Below, piece by piece: positions 1 to 6,007 of a stretch of DNA of 6,775 nucleotides. Position 1 is the first letter of the stretch. Each line of letters starts with the position of its first letter. The position numbers and the translations under genes are program-made. Below the pieces are notes generated by a model that saw only the letters and a program-made list of their open reading frames with translations, was not told where the DNA came from and did no database searches. This stretch comes from an uncultured Alistipes sp. GTDB lineage: Bacteria > Bacteroidota > Bacteroidia > Bacteroidales > Rikenellaceae. Where the stretch lies: assembly GCA_947173915.1 (NCBI GenBank), contig CAMWGZ010000068.1:1-6775 (forward strand). Reading direction: 5' to 3'.

Positions 1-1021
1 GCTTCAGACGCGACAGCGAACGGAACGGGTCGACGATGACCTTACCCGTATCGGTGTCGTTTCGCAGGCACAGCTGACACTCGGTAATGTAACCCGTGTT
101 GTCGGGGATGGCGTGCGTGATGTCGCCGCCCGAAAGGGTGGTCACGGCGATGATCGTGATCGAACCGCCGTTGGGCAGCTGCACCGCCTTCTCGTAGATC
201 TTCGCCAGATCGGAGTAGAGCGAACCGGGCATCGAGTCCTTCGAGGGGATCTGGTCCATGCGGTTCGAGACGATGGCCAGCGCATCGGCGTACAGGGTCA
301 TGTCCGTGAGCAGCACCAGCACCTTCTCGCCCTTATCGACGGCGAAGTATTCGGCCGCCGTCAGGGCCATGTCCGGCACGAGCAGACGCTCCACTGGGGG
401 ATTCTCCGTCGTATTGACGAACGAGACGATGCGGTCGAGCGCACCGGCGTTCTCGAACACCTGCTTGAAGTAGAGGAAGTCGTCGTTCGACAGACCCATG
501 CCGCCCAGGATGATCTTGTCGGCCTTGGCACGCAGCGCGACGTTGGCCATCACGGCGTTATAGGGCTGGTCGGGGTCGGCGAAGAAGGGGATCTTCTGAC
601 CCGTCACGATCGTGTTGTTGAGGTCGATGCCGGCGATGCCCGTCGCGATCAGCTCCGAGGGCTGGATGCGGCGGAACGGGTTCACGGTCGGACCGCCGAT
701 CTCGCGGGCCTCGCCCTCCAGCTGCTCCCCGCCCTCGAGCGGTTCGCCGTAGGCGTTGAAGAAGCGGCCGGCCAGGTTGTCCGAGACGCGCAGTTTGGGC
801 GGCTCGCCCTGGAAGACGACCTCCGAGTCGGTGGCCAGACCCTCCGTTCCGGCGAATACCTGGAGCGTTACCCGGTCGCCCATGATCTTGACCACCTGGG
901 CCAGGCGGCCGCCTACGGTCGCCAGCTCGTCGTTGCCGACCCCTTCGGCCCGCAGCGTCACGGTCGCTTTGGTAATGTTGTCGATTTTGGTATATATCTT
1001 CTGAAATGCTCGTGTTGTCAT
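1..1021 (-). CDS. atpB: V/A-type ATPase subunit B (regulatory, nucleotide-binding), 3' end outside window
   Basis: This is the non-catalytic subunit that alternates with subunit A in the A3B3 head of a V/A-type ATPase on the cytoplasmic face of the membrane. The window holds the first 340 codons; the family is usually about 430-460 residues, so the C-terminal helical domain lies beyond the left edge. The N-terminal beta-barrel covers roughly residues 1-75 and the nucleotide-binding domain follows. Family landmarks are PFRRIQPSELIATGIAGID (115-133), ALTAAEY (219-225), VLVLLTDMTLYADAL (234-248) and ITHAIPDNTGYITE (301-314). SLSRLK (335-340) holds the conserved Arg338 that should serve as arginine finger for the catalytic site. 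There is no intact P-loop: the matching stretch reads FFADPDQPYN (146-155), as expected for a B subunit. The ATG lies 9 nt after the A stop codon, and an AAGG overlapping that stop may act as a weak ribosome-binding site. TECQ (313-316) replaces the usual TEGQ. The family assignment is secure. Confidence 0.95.
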   Translation of the reverse strand, partial: MTTRAFQKIYTKIDNITKATVTLRAEGVGNDELATVGGRLAQVVKIMGDRVTLQVFAGTEGLATDSEVVFQGEPPKLRVSDNLAGRFFNAYGEPLEGGEQLEGEAREIGGPTVNPFRRIQPSELIATGIAGIDLNNTIVTGQKIPFFADPDQPYNAVMANVALRAKADKIILGGMGLSNDDFLYFKQVFENAGALDRIVSFVNTTENPPVERLLVPDMALTAAEYFAVDKGEKVLVLLTDMTLYADALAIVSNRMDQIPSKDSMPGSLYSDLAKIYEKAVQLPNGGSITIIAVTTLSGGDITHAIPDNTGYITECQLCLRNDTDTGKVIVDPFRSLSRLK

Positions 1022-1030
1022 ACCTCGGCC

Positions 1031-2788
1031 TTATTTGGATTCTTTATCATTGACTGCTTGTTCGATCTGCCGGCGGTAGTCCTCGAATTTCTCGGACTTC
1101 CACTCCGAATAGTTCATCTGGCGGAAGAGGTTGATCAGCCCCTTGAAGAAAGCCGAGCACTCCTCGAATCCGGCGAACGCGAAGTCGCGCGTGCAGATAT
1201 CGAGCACCAGCTCGTACATCATCTTCTGCCGCTCGATCGGGCAGTTGGCGTCGATCTCGTCGAAGGCATCCTGCTGCAGGATCACGAAGTCGATCAGCTC
1301 CGACTTCCAGAACCGCTCGTGGTACTCGACCGGCACGCCGTCGTCGCCCAGAATGTTGATCTGGTCGTTGGCCTCCTTGCCGCGCTGGACGAGCGTCTTG
1401 CCGGCATAGACCTTCTCGACCCACCCTTTCTCGATGCGGCCGTCCAGATAGTCCACCACCTCGGGATACTCCAGATACTTCGAGTAGGAGTCCAGCGGGT
1501 CGATGGCCGGATAGCGCTTCGAGTCGGCACGTCCCTGCGAGAGGGCGTAGAAGCAGCGGGCGGTCTTCTTGGTCGATTCGGTCACGGGCTCCTTCAGGTT
1601 ACCGCCGGCAGGCGACACCGTACCGAGGAAAGTTACCGATCCCGTGCTTCCGTTGTTGAGTTTGACCAGACCGGCGCGCGAGTAGAAGTTCGAGATGATC
1701 GCCGAGAGATCGACCGGGAAGGCATCCTGGCCGGGCAGCTCCTCCAGACGGTTCGACATCTCGCGCAGCGCCTGCGCCCAGCGGGAGGTCGAGTCGGCCA
1801 TCACGAGCACCTTGAGCCCCATCGCACGGTAGTATTCGCCGATGGTCATGCCGGTGTAAACCGATGCCTCGCGCGCCGCGACGGGCATGTTCGAGGTGTT
1901 GCAGATGATGATCGTGCGCTCCATCAGCTTGTGGCCGGTGCGGGGATCGACCAGCTCGGGGAACTCCTTGAAGATCTCGACCACCTCGTTGGCGCGCTCG
2001 CCGCAGGCGATCATGATGATCACGTCGGCATCGGCCTGCTTCGAGATGGCGTGCTGCAGCACCGTCTTGCCCGCACCGAACGGACCGGGGATGAAGCCCG
2101 TGCCGCCTTCGGCCAGCGGGTTGAAGGTGTCGATGGCGCGCACGCCCGTCTCCATCACGCGCGAGGGGCGGGGTTTCTCCGCATAACAGCGCACGGCCTG
2201 CTTGACGGGCCACTTCTGCACCATCGTGACCTCGTGGTCGCGGCCCTCGGCATCGGTCAGCACGGCGACCGTGTCGGTAACCTTGTATTCGCCGGCCGCA
2301 GCCACACTCTTGACCGTATAACACCCCTCCATCGTGAAGGGAACCATGATCTTGTGATCGACCCACTGCTCCTTGACCTCGCCCAGCCACGAGGCGGCCC
2401 ACACCTGCTCGCCGGCCTTGGCCAGCGGCTTGAAGGCCCATTTCTTCCCGAAGTCGATCGGCTCGGTAATCGAACCGCGCGCGATGAACAGGCCGTCCAT
2501 CTTCTCCAGGTCGTTCTGCAGACCGTCGTAGTTGCGCGAAAGCAGACCGGGAGCGAGCGTCGCCTCCAGCATGTGCCCCTCGAATTCGACGCGGTCGCCG
2601 ATCTTCAACCCGCGCGTCGAGTCGAAGACCTGCACATAGGCGTTGTCGCCGATTACCTTGATGACCTCGGCCATCATTTTGGTATTCCCGCAATATACGT
2701 GGCATATCTCGTTCTGGCCGACGGCTCCGTCCACCTTCACGATCACGATATTCGAGATGATACCGTTTACTCGTCCTGTCGTTTTCAT
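1031..2788 (-). CDS. atpA: V/A-type ATPase catalytic subunit A
   Basis: This is the catalytic subunit of the A3B3 head; it hydrolyses ATP, or makes it when the enzyme runs in reverse, to drive ion transport through the membrane ring. It has 585 residues, full length for the bacterial family. The N-terminal beta-barrel covers about residues 1-75. The insertion specific to A subunits (non-homologous region) covers about 110-200. The P-loop GPFGAGKT is at 235-242 with catalytic Lys241 and Thr242. ACGERANEVVEIFKEFPEL (261-279) carries the catalytic Glu264. The Walker B region is VLVMADSTSRWAQALRE (327-343). The C-terminal helical domain follows, with YPEVVDYLDG and VILQQDAFDEID. The start is an ATG 10 nt downstream of the DUF2764 stop codon, and only a weak purine stretch (AAAGACAAG) precedes it. 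The stop is TAA. It is the third gene of the operon, between the DUF2764 gene and subunit B. Every key catalytic residue I can check is present, so the enzyme should be active. Whether it moves protons or sodium cannot be told from this subunit. Confidence 0.98.
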   Translation of the reverse strand: MKTTGRVNGIISNIVIVKVDGAVGQNEICHVYCGNTKMMAEVIKVIGDNAYVQVFDSTRGLKIGDRVEFEGHMLEATLAPGLLSRNYDGLQNDLEKMDGLFIARGSITEPIDFGKKWAFKPLAKAGEQVWAASWLGEVKEQWVDHKIMVPFTMEGCYTVKSVAAAGEYKVTDTVAVLTDAEGRDHEVTMVQKWPVKQAVRCYAEKPRPSRVMETGVRAIDTFNPLAEGGTGFIPGPFGAGKTVLQHAISKQADADVIIMIACGERANEVVEIFKEFPELVDPRTGHKLMERTIIICNTSNMPVAAREASVYTGMTIGEYYRAMGLKVLVMADSTSRWAQALREMSNRLEELPGQDAFPVDLSAIISNFYSRAGLVKLNNGSTGSVTFLGTVSPAGGNLKEPVTESTKKTARCFYALSQGRADSKRYPAIDPLDSYSKYLEYPEVVDYLDGRIEKGWVEKVYAGKTLVQRGKEANDQINILGDDGVPVEYHERFWKSELIDFVILQQDAFDEIDANCPIERQKMMYELVLDICTRDFAFAGFEECSAFFKGLINLFRQMNYSEWKSEKFEDYRRQIEQAVNDKESK

Positions 2789-2798
2789 TATCTTGTCT

Positions 2799-3641
2799 TT
2801 ATTTATTGATCATCTCCCTGCCGTCCAGATCGGCGATCAGGCGGCGGAACATCCGCCGTCCCTGCGCCTCGTCCAGACGGGTCCAGCGCGCCACGATATT
2901 TACTTTGACCAGATAGGCCAGCAGCGCGTTGATATCGAAATAGTCGAAGGTCGAAAGCTCGTCGGCCTCCGCCCAGCGGATCAGATCGATCTTGCGCTCC
3001 TTCTCCACCAGGTTCTCCTCGTCGTTCACGGCCGCCACCAGCGCATCGAGCCAGGCGACCTCGCCCCGCAGCCCGAAATCGGCCGACGACGAGCGCCGCA
3101 GCTGCTGCGCCGTCTCGCCGCCGCCCACGACCACTCCTTCGGCCGAGCGCCCCAGCGCCCGGGCGACCGCCGCGGCCGAGACGTTGCGCAGCGTCCGGTC
3201 GAAAGCCGACCACTCCCTCAGGAAGCGGCTCTTCGAACGGGCGCACTCCTCGTAATAGGCCGCGAAAAGGGCGTTCTCGAACGAGCGGTCCGTATCGACC
3301 GCCGCATCCTCCGCGTCGGCATCCTCATCGACCACCGAGGCGTAGGCCCGCACCACGGCCGCCATTCGTCCGGGCAGCCGGTCGGGATCCTTGGTCTGCT
3401 GCTCGATCTCCTCGCGCGAGAAGTTGCCCAGCGGATTGTGCGCGGCGCGCCCCTTGCGGAAATTTACCAGATTCTCGCAGTCGTAATAGCCGTACAGCAG
3501 CCGCACGCAGCGTGCGTCGCGCGCCGAGACCTCCTCCAGAATCTCCCCGACGATGGCACGGGGGTCGAACCCCTTCGTGTCGGCATCGAGCGAATACTCC
3601 TTCAGGCCCGCGACCAAACAGTAATAGTTTCTGTCGAACAT
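2799..3641 (-). CDS. DUF2764 family protein of the V-type ATPase operon (putative subunit C/d equivalent)
   Basis: This 280-residue, mostly helical, soluble protein is found almost only inside V-type ATPase operons of Bacteroidota, chlamydiae and spirochaetes, and its biochemical role is not established. The N-terminus MFDRNYYCLVAGL and the segment LLYGYYDCENLVNF (48-61) are typical of the family. A central helical block (121-164) contains FENALFAAYYEECARSK and FDRTLRNVSAAAVARALG. The C-terminal block (218-269) contains DYFDINALLAYLVKVNIVAR. The middle segment 104-118 is acidic and Asp/Ala-rich and is probably a flexible loop. No signal peptide or membrane span is seen. The ATG is 12 nt after the subunit E stop and lacks a Shine-Dalgarno sequence, so it is probably translated from the shared operon mRNA. 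It lies between E and A, where archaeal-type operons carry C and F. By position and by a loose resemblance in the helical blocks I infer that it replaces subunit C (eukaryotic subunit d), the cap joining the central stalk to the rotor ring. The family call is firm; the role is inference. Confidence 0.88.
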   Translation of the reverse strand: MFDRNYYCLVAGLKEYSLDADTKGFDPRAIVGEILEEVSARDARCVRLLYGYYDCENLVNFRKGRAAHNPLGNFSREEIEQQTKDPDRLPGRMAAVVRAYASVVDEDADAEDAAVDTDRSFENALFAAYYEECARSKSRFLREWSAFDRTLRNVSAAAVARALGRSAEGVVVGGGETAQQLRRSSSADFGLRGEVAWLDALVAAVNDEENLVEKERKIDLIRWAEADELSTFDYFDINALLAYLVKVNIVARWTRLDEAQGRRMFRRLIADLDGREMINK

Positions 3642-3653
3642 CGGATACGACGG

Positions 3654-4268
3654 CTAAGCTTGGTACAACAACCGGTACACCTTCTCACGAAGGAACTCCC
3701 GCAGCAGTTCGTCGAAAGCCTCGTCGGAGAACGAGATATAGTACCCGCCGTCGCGGGCGCCCACCTTGAAACCGCTCTTGACCCGCTCCGAGTAGCCCAC
3801 CTCGATTCCCTCGGCGAGCAGCTCCCGGGCCGCAGCGTCGAAGGTCTTCGCGAACGCCTCGCGTTCGCTCTCGGGCAGCAGCGCCTGCAAATCGCCGCGC
3901 GACGAATCGGCTCCGTTCCAGTTGCGGGCGACGGTCAGCAGCAGCTGCTTCACGAACTCGGGGTCGAGCGCGGCGCTCTTCATGGAAGAGGCGGTGCTCC
4001 GGGCCACTATCAGCGAAGCGATCTCCGACTTGATCTTCGCGACGGCCTGCTTGCCCGCGAGCGCGATCTCGGTCATCGTATTCTTGGCCGTATCATCGGC
4101 CTTGACACGGGCTTCGGAGAGGATCCGCTCGGCTTCGGCTTCGGCCTCCCGGATCATCCGGGCAGCCCGCTCCTTCGCCTCGGCCACCAAACGGTCCGCC
4201 TCGGCACGTCCCTTCTCCAGCCCCTCGTCATAGAGTTTCCGGGTCAATTCTTGCAGTTTGTTTTCCAT
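3654..4268 (-). CDS. atpE: V/A-type ATPase subunit E (peripheral stalk)
   Basis: This subunit forms the peripheral stalk (stator) that holds the A3B3 head against the membrane subunit I while the rotor turns. It has 204 residues, normal for the family. Residues 1-65 are a long charged helix rich in Ala, Glu, Arg and Lys (for example AEAKERAARMIREAEAEAER, 29-48), as expected for the coiled coil that pairs with a second stalk subunit. The C-terminal globular domain carries the family signature GFKVGARDGGYYISFSDEAF (166-185), followed by LLREFLREKVYRLLY. The ATG at 4268 is the first gene of the operon after the predicted promoter; an A/C-rich stretch precedes it with no Shine-Dalgarno sequence. 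The stop is TAG, 12 nt before the DUF2764 gene. No partner stalk gene (G/H) precedes it in the 221 nt back to the DUF4301 gene, so the stalk partner is encoded elsewhere or is replaced. Confidence 0.93.
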   Translation of the reverse strand: MENKLQELTRKLYDEGLEKGRAEADRLVAEAKERAARMIREAEAEAERILSEARVKADDTAKNTMTEIALAGKQAVAKIKSEIASLIVARSTASSMKSAALDPEFVKQLLLTVARNWNGADSSRGDLQALLPESEREAFAKTFDAAARELLAEGIEVGYSERVKSGFKVGARDGGYYISFSDEAFDELLREFLREKVYRLLYQA

Positions 4269-4363
4269 CGTAAAATCTATCTAATTGTTATTGTTGTTGC
4301 TCTTACCGGTCCTTTCCGCCGCCATCCGGCACGCCTCGGCCCGCCGCAGGAGTTCGAACCGTA

Positions 4364-4371
4364 CAAATATA
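4364..4371 (-). promoter_or_regulatory. Predicted -7 box of the V-type ATPase operon promoter
   Basis: Read on the minus strand this is TATATTTG, a perfect match to the Bacteroidota sigma-ABfr -7 consensus TAnnTTTG, inside an AT-rich stretch (4364-4400) of an otherwise GC-rich region. Transcription would start near 4358, giving a leader of about 90 nt before the subunit E start codon. The leader has a GC-rich first half containing TTCGAA and GCCGG-type self-complementary pieces, then an unstructured A/C-rich end (AACAACAATAACAATTAG). I see no good TTTG -33 element at the usual 19-21 nt upstream, so the promoter may be weak or need an activator. It lies downstream of the terminator of the preceding gene, which supports an independent operon promoter. 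Confidence 0.65.
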
Positions 4372-4442
4372 GTAAAATTTCGTTTTTATTCTCATTCTCC
4401 GGCCCCGGATTTTCATAAATCGGACCGAAAAAATGATATTTC

Positions 4443-4478
4443 AAAAAATCCTTCCGAAACACGGTTCCGGAAGGATTT
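4443..4478 (-). terminator. Rho-independent terminator of the DUF4301 gene
   Basis: A perfect 11-bp stem pairs 4446-4456 with 4468-4478 around an 11-nt loop. On the minus strand the arms are AAATCCTTCCG and CGGAAGGATTT, and the second arm runs directly into six T residues (4443-4448). The hairpin starts 11 nt after the TGA stop codon of the DUF4301 gene. There is no T run on the other side, so it acts on minus-strand transcription only and separates this gene from the ATPase operon. Confidence 0.88.
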
Positions 4479-4489
4479 CATAAATCGTA

Positions 4490-5935
4490 TCAGCACGCAT
4501 CGCCCTGATGTTCGGGGCGCAGCAGGTCGGTTACCACCTTGACGGGCGAGAAGGTCTCGGCGGGCACCTCGACGAACACGGTGTTCCAGCGGGCCATCGC
4601 GCCGTTCCACAGCCCCGGCAGCTCCTGGGCCAGCAGCTCGCGGCCGCCGCTCGACTTGCGGGAGATGAACCCCGTCGCCGGATCGACATACCGCCGCAGG
4701 TCGAAACGCTCCCCCTTCGAGGTGCGGATGCCGCAGACCAGATCGACCGGATTGAAGTGGGTCGCCGCACGCATCAGCTCCCGCTTTTCGGGAGCGATCT
4801 GGTTCGACTCGGCGATCTGGAGCGTCTCGAGTCCGTCGCCGGAGGCCACCCAGAAGGGTCCTCCGCCCGGCTCGCCCTCGTTGCGCACCATGCCGCACAC
4901 GCGGATGGGGCGGTCGAGCACGCTGCGCAGCAGCGCCGTGTTGTAGTCGGCCGGCAGCTTCACGCACAGCTCCCGCTCGATGAACGCGGCGATCGGCTCC
5001 AGCTCCGCACCGGGCACCTCGAGCGCCATGAGGTACTCGAACATCCGCTCCTGCAGCTCCAGCAGCAGGCCGGCCAGCGCTTTCTTATAAAGGACCGTCG
5101 GCCCGCGCCGGCAGTCGGTGGTCACGTTGTCGATATTCTTCACGAAGATCAGGTCGGCATCCAGCTCGCCCAGGTTGCCGATCAGCGCCCCGTGCCCCGC
5201 CGGACGGAAGAGCAGCCGCCCGTCGTCGCGGCGGAACGGCGTGCAGTCGGGATTGACGGCCAGCGTATCGGTCGCGGCGCGCTGTTCCGAGAAGGAGATG
5301 CGGTACTTCACGCCGTAGCGCGCCTCGTAGCGGGGAATCCGCTCGGCCAGCAGCGCCTCGAACCGCTCGCGATGCTCGGGCGAGACGGTAAAGTGGATCG
5401 CCACCTCGCCCCGCGAGGCGGCGTACTGCGCCCCTTCGACCAGGTGCTCCTCGACGGCCTTGCGCACCTCCTCGCCGTAGCGATGGAAGGCAACCAGCCC
5501 CTTCGGGGTCTCGCCGTAGCAAAGCCCCTCGGTCACTATATCGGACACGAGCGTCCGCTCGTCGGCCCCGGCTCCGGCGAGCCGCTCCAGCTCGGGCCAG
5601 AAGGCGAACTGCGTCCGGCGGGCCAGCAGCTCCTCAACCACCGGCGAGCGCCGCCCCTCGCGCACGAACTCGAAAAGGTCCTTGAACATGCGTGTCGCGG
5701 CACCCGAGGCAGGCACGAACTTGACCACCTTCAGCCCGTCCGCCGCACGCTCGTAACGCGCCACGGCCCGTTCGAGCCGCTCGCCGTCGAGCCGCCGGAT
5801 CCCGTCGCCGCACGAAGCCGCCCGCACGACCGCCAGCGGAGGGAAGCCCTCCCGGAAATTCTTCAGTTGCGTCTCCACCTCTGCGAGAGTCGCGCCGTGC
5901 GCCTCGATCTGTGCCAAATCCTCTTTCGTAAACAT
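4490..5935 (-). CDS. DUF4301 family protein, likely nucleotidyltransferase-like fold
   Basis: This 481-residue soluble protein belongs to the DUF4301 family, which is common in Bacteroidota and has no established function. I start it at the ATG at 5935 (MFTKEDLAQIEAHG), which matches the usual N-terminus of the family. A TTG at 5956 would add seven residues (MFKNDGI) but is less likely. Several motifs resemble UDP-sugar pyrophosphorylases. VVKFVPASGAATRMF (70-84) looks like the glycine/arginine-rich nucleotide-binding loop. TPKGLVAFHRY (143-153) looks like the following conserved Lys-Pro strand. RPAGHGALIGNLGEL (244-258) followed by LIFVKNIDNV (262-271) is close to the GHG and N-x-DN sequences of UDP-GlcNAc/UDP-glucose pyrophosphorylases. 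A C-terminal region with VRNEGEPGGGPFWV (350-363) and NPVDLVCG (395-402) is also family-like. It is monocistronic, with its own promoter and terminator, and is divergent from murB. The fold assignment is inference from motifs, and the substrate is unknown. Confidence 0.85.
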   Translation of the reverse strand: MFTKEDLAQIEAHGATLAEVETQLKNFREGFPPLAVVRAASCGDGIRRLDGERLERAVARYERAADGLKVVKFVPASGAATRMFKDLFEFVREGRRSPVVEELLARRTQFAFWPELERLAGAGADERTLVSDIVTEGLCYGETPKGLVAFHRYGEEVRKAVEEHLVEGAQYAASRGEVAIHFTVSPEHRERFEALLAERIPRYEARYGVKYRISFSEQRAATDTLAVNPDCTPFRRDDGRLLFRPAGHGALIGNLGELDADLIFVKNIDNVTTDCRRGPTVLYKKALAGLLLELQERMFEYLMALEVPGAELEPIAAFIERELCVKLPADYNTALLRSVLDRPIRVCGMVRNEGEPGGGPFWVASGDGLETLQIAESNQIAPEKRELMRAATHFNPVDLVCGIRTSKGERFDLRRYVDPATGFISRKSSGGRELLAQELPGLWNGAMARWNTVFVEVPAETFSPVKVVTDLLRPEHQGDAC

Positions 5936-5970
5936 AATGCCGTCGTTTTTGAACAACCTGATTTTAATTC

Positions 5971-6002
5971 TTTCAAAAATACTGAAATATTTCCTAACTT
6001 TG
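5971..6002 (+). promoter_or_regulatory. Predicted promoter of murB, placed for leaderless transcription
   Basis: TAACTTTG at 5995-6002 is a perfect TAnnTTTG -7 box. A TTTC at 5971-5974, 20 nt upstream, is a one-mismatch -33 element. Only five bases separate the -7 box from the ATG of murB at 6008, so transcription should begin at or within a base or two of the start codon. There is therefore no room for a ribosome-binding site. Confidence 0.68.
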
Positions 6003-6006
6003 CAAA
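5974..6006 (-). promoter_or_regulatory. Predicted promoter of the DUF4301 gene
   Basis: On the minus strand a TTTG -33 element (6003-6006) and a TATTTTTG -7 box (5974-5981, perfect TAnnTTTG) are separated by 21 nt, a spacing accepted by the Bacteroidota primary sigma factor. Transcription would start near 5967-5969, giving a leader of about 33 nt to the ATG at 5935. This placement would put the upstream TTG (5956) only about 12 nt into the mRNA, which also favours the ATG. The element overlaps the murB promoter on the other strand. Confidence 0.7.
5999..6006. other. TTTGCAAA palindrome shared by two divergent promoters
   Basis: This perfect 8-bp palindrome supplies the TTTG of the murB -7 box on the plus strand (5999-6002) and the TTTG of the DUF4301 -33 box on the minus strand (6003-6006). 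It is directly visible; any regulatory meaning is inferred. Confidence 0.6.
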
Positions 6007-6007
6007 T

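Noticed and set aside
113..2809. An 898-codon open frame on the plus strand covering the ATPase A and B genes
   Set aside because: Its codons lie exactly opposite the codons of both A and B, which share a phase. It stays open because those GC-rich genes avoid TTA, CTA and TCA. Its translation is rich in Arg, His, Leu and Val with no recognisable domain, while the minus strand encodes clear ATPase subunits.
4350..4361. GGTTCGAACTCC on the minus strand, resembling the T-loop of a tRNA
   Set aside because: The flanking bases do not form the 5-bp T stem and no acceptor stem or anticodon arm is present. It lies in the predicted leader of the ATPase operon.
2643..4418. A 591-codon open frame on the plus strand covering the DUF2764 and subunit E genes
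   Set aside because: It is the same kind of exact codon-aligned antisense shadow of two genes in one phase. It even overlaps the other antisense frame, and it has no family features.
4277..4462. A 61-codon minus-strand open frame upstream of subunit E
   Set aside because: It spans the terminator tail, promoter and leader, has no coding character, and its start would lie upstream of the predicted transcription start.
5936..5956. TTG at 5956 as the start of the DUF4301 gene
   Set aside because: The ATG at 5935 matches the usual MFTKEDL N-terminus, and the predicted transcript would leave only about 12 nt before the TTG.
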